Source: Semisulcospira habei (Eukaryota > Mollusca > Gastropoda > Semisulcospiridae). Taken from it: a stretch of DNA of 64,000 nucleotides. The number at the start of each line of letters is the position of its first letter. Position 1 is the stretch's first letter. This document shows, one piece after another, positions 61,290 through 64,000 of the stretch. The stretch covers positions 167,490,148 to 167,554,147 of the forward strand of contig BTPG01000007.1 of NCBI GenBank assembly GCA_036245525.1. The letters run 5' to 3'. The notes under the pieces were generated by a model. That model did no database searches, was not told where the DNA came from, and was given only the letters and a program-made list of their open reading frames with translations. The position numbers and the translations under genes are program-made.

Positions 61290-63458
61290 TCATTTTTGGA
61301 TCGCTGGCATCTCTCTCTCTCTTGGCTTGACTTCGCGAACGAAGATTTTATAGGAGTTGCCCACGACGTCTGCAGGCTTGTTCGTGGCTGCGGAGGCCAA
61401 TCCGAGACAGGCAGGTTCGACCGCAGTGGCTGCAGGGGAAGGCCCAGGGTTCTGAGCTGCGGCATCTCTGTTTTTTCTCCTGAGCCGCTTGTCCTTAAGG
61501 CTAGCTCTGTGAGAGTCCTCAAAGGAGACAGCTAAGGCAGTGGTAAATGGTGGAGCGCCAGGTGTCACGGTCCGCAGCAAGCGAAGACCACTGGTGGTGG
61601 TCGATTTGGCAGGCACTAAGTGACTTCTGAGACAGTCTTTGTATCTCTTCTTTGGTGCCCCTCTGTCACGGTGTCCAGTAGCAAGCTCGCCGAACAGGGT
61701 GATCTTTGGTAGGCGATGATCCTCCATCCTGGAGACATGCCCCGCCCAGCGGAGCTGTGTCCGCAGCAGCAAAGCCTCGATGCTCACAGTTTCAGCCTGT
61801 TCAAGGACCTCGACGTTGGTGACATAGTCACTCCAGAGAATGCCCAGGATGGTACGCAGGCAGCGCTGGTGGAAGCGTTCGAGGAGTCGTAGTTGGCTGC
61901 GGTAGAGGGCCCAGGACTCGGAACCATACAGCAGGGTGGTGAGGACCACAGCTCTGTACACGCTGATCTTGGTGCCTGTTTTCAGCTGTTGATTGTGCCA
62001 CACCCGCTTGAAAAGTCGCCCGAAAGCGCTGTTCGCTTTTGCCAGCCTGCTGTCAAGCTCCTTGTCCAGCTTGGCGTCCGACGTGATAATGCAGCCAAGG
62101 TAAGTAAACTGGTGCACTGACTTTAGTTCAGACTCGCCAATGGTGATGTGAGGAGGGCGATACACTGTCTTGGGTGCCGGCTGATGGAGGACCTCTGTCT
62201 TTTTCAGACTGACCTCGAGTCCAAAGAGCTGGGCAGCATCTGCGAAGCAAGACGTGATGCGCTGCAGGGCTCTCTCTGTGTGTGCAACGAGGGCAGCATC
62301 ATCAGCAAAAAGCAGCTCACGAATCAGTTGGTCTAGGGTTTTCGTGTGGGCCTGCAGTCGTCTGAGGTTGAACAGGCTGCCATCGAGACGATACCTGATG
62401 TACACTGCATCGTCATCATCGAGGTCCACTGTGGCCTGCTTGAACATCATGCTAAAAAAGATGGTGAAGAGGGTCGGTGCCAGCACGCAGCCCTGCTTTA
62501 CGCCGTTGAGAATAGGGAATGGTTCTGAGAGGTCATTGTTGAGTCTGACCTGGCCTTGCTGGTCCTCGTGTAGCTGGACAATCATGTTGAGGAACTTTGG
62601 GGGACAGCCAAGTCGCTCCAGGATCTGCCACATGCCTTGCCTGCTCACAGTGTCGAACGCTTTTGTTAGGTCGACAAATGTTACGTACAGCCCTTTGTTC
62701 TGCTCGCGGCACTTCTCCTGTAGCTGTCTCAGCACAAAGACCATATCGGTGGTGCTCCTGTTTGCTCTGAAGCCACACTGGCCCTCTGGGAGTTGGTCTT
62801 CAGCGATGGCAGGTACCAGCCGATTCAGGAGCAGCCTTGCAAGGATTTTCCCAGCAATGGACAGCAGGGTAATTCCCCGATAGTTGGAACAGTCAGACTT
62901 CTCGCCTTTGTTCTTGTACAGGGTGATAACGACTGCATCACGGAGATCTTTTGGTAGTGTTCCTTCCTCCCAGCAGCAGAGAAAGAGGTCATGGAGCTTG
63001 TTGTGCAGTGCTGTGCCTCCATGTTTCCAGATCTCTGGCGGTATTCCATCAATGCCTGCTGCTTTGCCACTCTTGAGCTGGTGGATGGCTGTGAGGGTCT
63101 CTTCAGCGGTGGGCGGTTCGTCCAATTCAACCTTTACTGGGAGGTGTGGGATTTGTAGGACGACTGCTTCTTGAACAGTGCGCTCAGCGCTGAAGAGGCT
63201 CTGAAAGTATTCCGACCAGCGGTTCAAGATGGAGGTATTATCTGTGAGGAGTGCCTGGCCATTCGCGCTTCGCAGGGGACTTTGTACCAGGTGCCTGGGG
63301 CCATACACTGCTTTCAGTGCTTCGTAGAAGCCCCTGTAGTCACCATTGTCAGCGCAAAGCTGGGTCCTCTGTGCAAGTCTGGTCCACCACTCATTCTGGA
63401 GATCTCTGAGCTTGCGCTGGAGACTGCTGCAGACGAGGCGGAAGGCAGACTTCTTCAC
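61290..63458 (-). CDS. LINE reverse transcriptase with displaced C-terminal frame
   Basis: 722-codon frame. Motifs: LKSGKAAGIDGIPPEIWKHG, NYRGITLLSIAGKILARLLL, QCGFRANRSTTDMVFVLRQL, FVDLTKAFDTVSRQG, LNGVKQGCVLAPTLF, catalytic LLFADDAALVAHTE, FTYLGCIITSDAKLDKEL, LLYGSESWALY. Near the end the frame reads AKSTTTSGLRLLRTVT, whereas the +1 frame there gives CQIDHHQWSSLAADRDTWRS, as in related elements; it then returns to FEDSHRASLKDKRLRR. A second shift hides a zinc finger (CSHCGRTCLSRIGLRSHEQA) in another frame, with its own stop near 61352. Small insertions/deletions have therefore scrambled the C-terminus while leaving one long frame open. Confidence 0.85.
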   Translation of the reverse strand: MKKSAFRLVCSSLQRKLRDLQNEWWTRLAQRTQLCADNGDYRGFYEALKAVYGPRHLVQSPLRSANGQALLTDNTSILNRWSEYFQSLFSAERTVQEAVVLQIPHLPVKVELDEPPTAEETLTAIHQLKSGKAAGIDGIPPEIWKHGGTALHNKLHDLFLCCWEEGTLPKDLRDAVVITLYKNKGEKSDCSNYRGITLLSIAGKILARLLLNRLVPAIAEDQLPEGQCGFRANRSTTDMVFVLRQLQEKCREQNKGLYVTFVDLTKAFDTVSRQGMWQILERLGCPPKFLNMIVQLHEDQQGQVRLNNDLSEPFPILNGVKQGCVLAPTLFTIFFSMMFKQATVDLDDDDAVYIRYRLDGSLFNLRRLQAHTKTLDQLIRELLFADDAALVAHTERALQRITSCFADAAQLFGLEVSLKKTEVLHQPAPKTVYRPPHITIGESELKSVHQFTYLGCIITSDAKLDKELDSRLAKANSAFGRLFKRVWHNQQLKTGTKISVYRAVVLTTLLYGSESWALYRSQLRLLERFHQRCLRTILGILWSDYVTNVEVLEQAETVSIEALLLRTQLRWAGHVSRMEDHRLPKITLFGELATGHRDRGAPKKRYKDCLRSHLVPAKSTTTSGLRLLRTVTPGAPPFTTALAVSFEDSHRASLKDKRLRRKNRDAAAQNPGPSPAATAVEPACLGLASAATNKPADVVGNSYKIFVREVKPREREMPAIQK

Positions 63459-63580
63459 AGGGCAGGAAGGCTGGGCTAGGTGGGCCGGCCTGATGGGCGG
63501 CTCTTTTTTTTTGCTAGGTGTTCCTGGATCTCTCCATCGTTTTCGTCAAACCAGTCTTTGTTTTTCTTTCTGGCGAAACC
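61290..63580 (-). mobile_element. 5'-truncated LINE (I/Nimb-like style)
   Basis: Minus strand. Coding similarity starts near 63580 (KNKDWFDENDGEIQEHLAKK), where it meets unrelated sequence; the endonuclease is missing. The 3' UTR begins near 61350 with TCTTCGTTCGCGAAGTCAAG and a short GA run. No target-site duplication was found by eye. Confidence 0.8.
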
Positions 63581-63723
63581 CAAGACTTATGCAGAGGATT
63601 GGCATAATGAAGAGTTGAAGACTGAACTACTCAAGAAGAAGAAGAATGCACATCAGTCATTTAAGTTCGTTCCGTAACGAATACGGGTTAGTGACAGTCG
63701 GTAGTTGATACCGAACGAAATCG

Positions 63724-63784
63724 GTTAGTTAGTTATTGGGTTTAACGTCCAGCAGGCAACTAAGGCCATCTCACGGCGGTCGCG
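63724..63784 (-). mobile_element. Ultra-short LINE/SINE 3'-end fragment
   Basis: The complement reads GCCGTGAGATGGCCTTAGTT, then GGACGTTAAACCCAATAACT with a TAACTAAC tail. It matches the 3' end at 19.74 kb and the 50-bp insertion at 33.77 kb. Confidence 0.55.
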
Positions 63785-64000
63785 AACCCGGCCGGAAAAT
63801 GGAAGTCAGTGAAGAAGACGGAAGTGATGCGCATGATTCAAGTTATCACAGTCATGACTGATAAGTGACTATGATGATTTTACCGTCTACCACTGACGAG
63901 TATCGGCACCGGCAACTCAGTGACATCACAACAATGAATGAACTTACAACGACAATAAACTAGAACATACCACAAATTGAGTGAATACCTAACACTAACT
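63785..64000. other. Window end, no gene recognised
   Basis: No frame of note. TACCACTGACGAGTATCGG resembles part of 61030-61050 in reverse; nothing firm. Confidence 0.3.

Noticed and set aside
61236..63677. Plus-strand frames over the 61-63 kb LINE
   Set aside because: Antisense shadows; the Cys/Ser-rich composition mirrors the polymerase codons.

Overview
The window is animal nuclear DNA: intron-split genes with GT-AG junctions, no bacterial-style operons, very dense microsatellites, and a heavy load of transposable elements (RTE-, L2/CR1- and I/Jockey-like LINEs, SINEs, TTAA-flanked hairpin MITEs, a DIRS-type tyrosine-recombinase retrotransposon). A marine invertebrate, probably a mollusc, fits best (inference from the repeat mix; no species marker was seen). 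No rRNA, tRNA, CRISPR array or virus was recognised. Most long open frames are transposon genes, antisense shadows or translated microsatellites.   Layout. 1-10 kb is gene-poor, with hairpin MITEs, a 92-bp tandem array, an almost perfect 180-bp palindrome and a 770-bp foldback element. 10.4-32 kb holds a decaying tandem cluster of an unrecognised minus-strand gene. Copy A (10.4-13.3 kb) shows four in-phase exons. Copy B (20.8-22.9 kb) keeps exons 1-2. A relic lies at 29.8-31.8 kb. Copies A and B belong to a segmental duplication of about 5 kb, so insertions in one copy can be read against the empty site in the other.   32.5-58.5 kb is one minus-strand gene, a complete GLT1D1-like glycosyltransferase. 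Ten coding exons join in phase to 359 codons. Its introns carry most of the mobile DNA: L2-like LINEs (35.8-39.3 and 43.0-43.8 kb), a deleted DIRS derivative (41.1-42.7 kb), a full-length DIRS element (45.95-52.23 kb) whose nearer end lies about 155 bp from exon 5, SINEs, nested MITEs and an internally deleted RTE element.   61.3-63.6 kb is a 5'-truncated LINE with local frame changes in its 3' part.   The best-supported remarkable object is the DIRS element. Its 172-bp inverted terminal repeats read as identical. Its internal complementary region matches the left end over 57 bp and the right end over 43 bp, the two halves overlapping in one TTT triplet. A 1.55-kb deleted relative with matching termini lies 3.3 kb away. 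Next come the TTAA-bounded MITE families built around long, near-perfect hairpins, scattered through the window.
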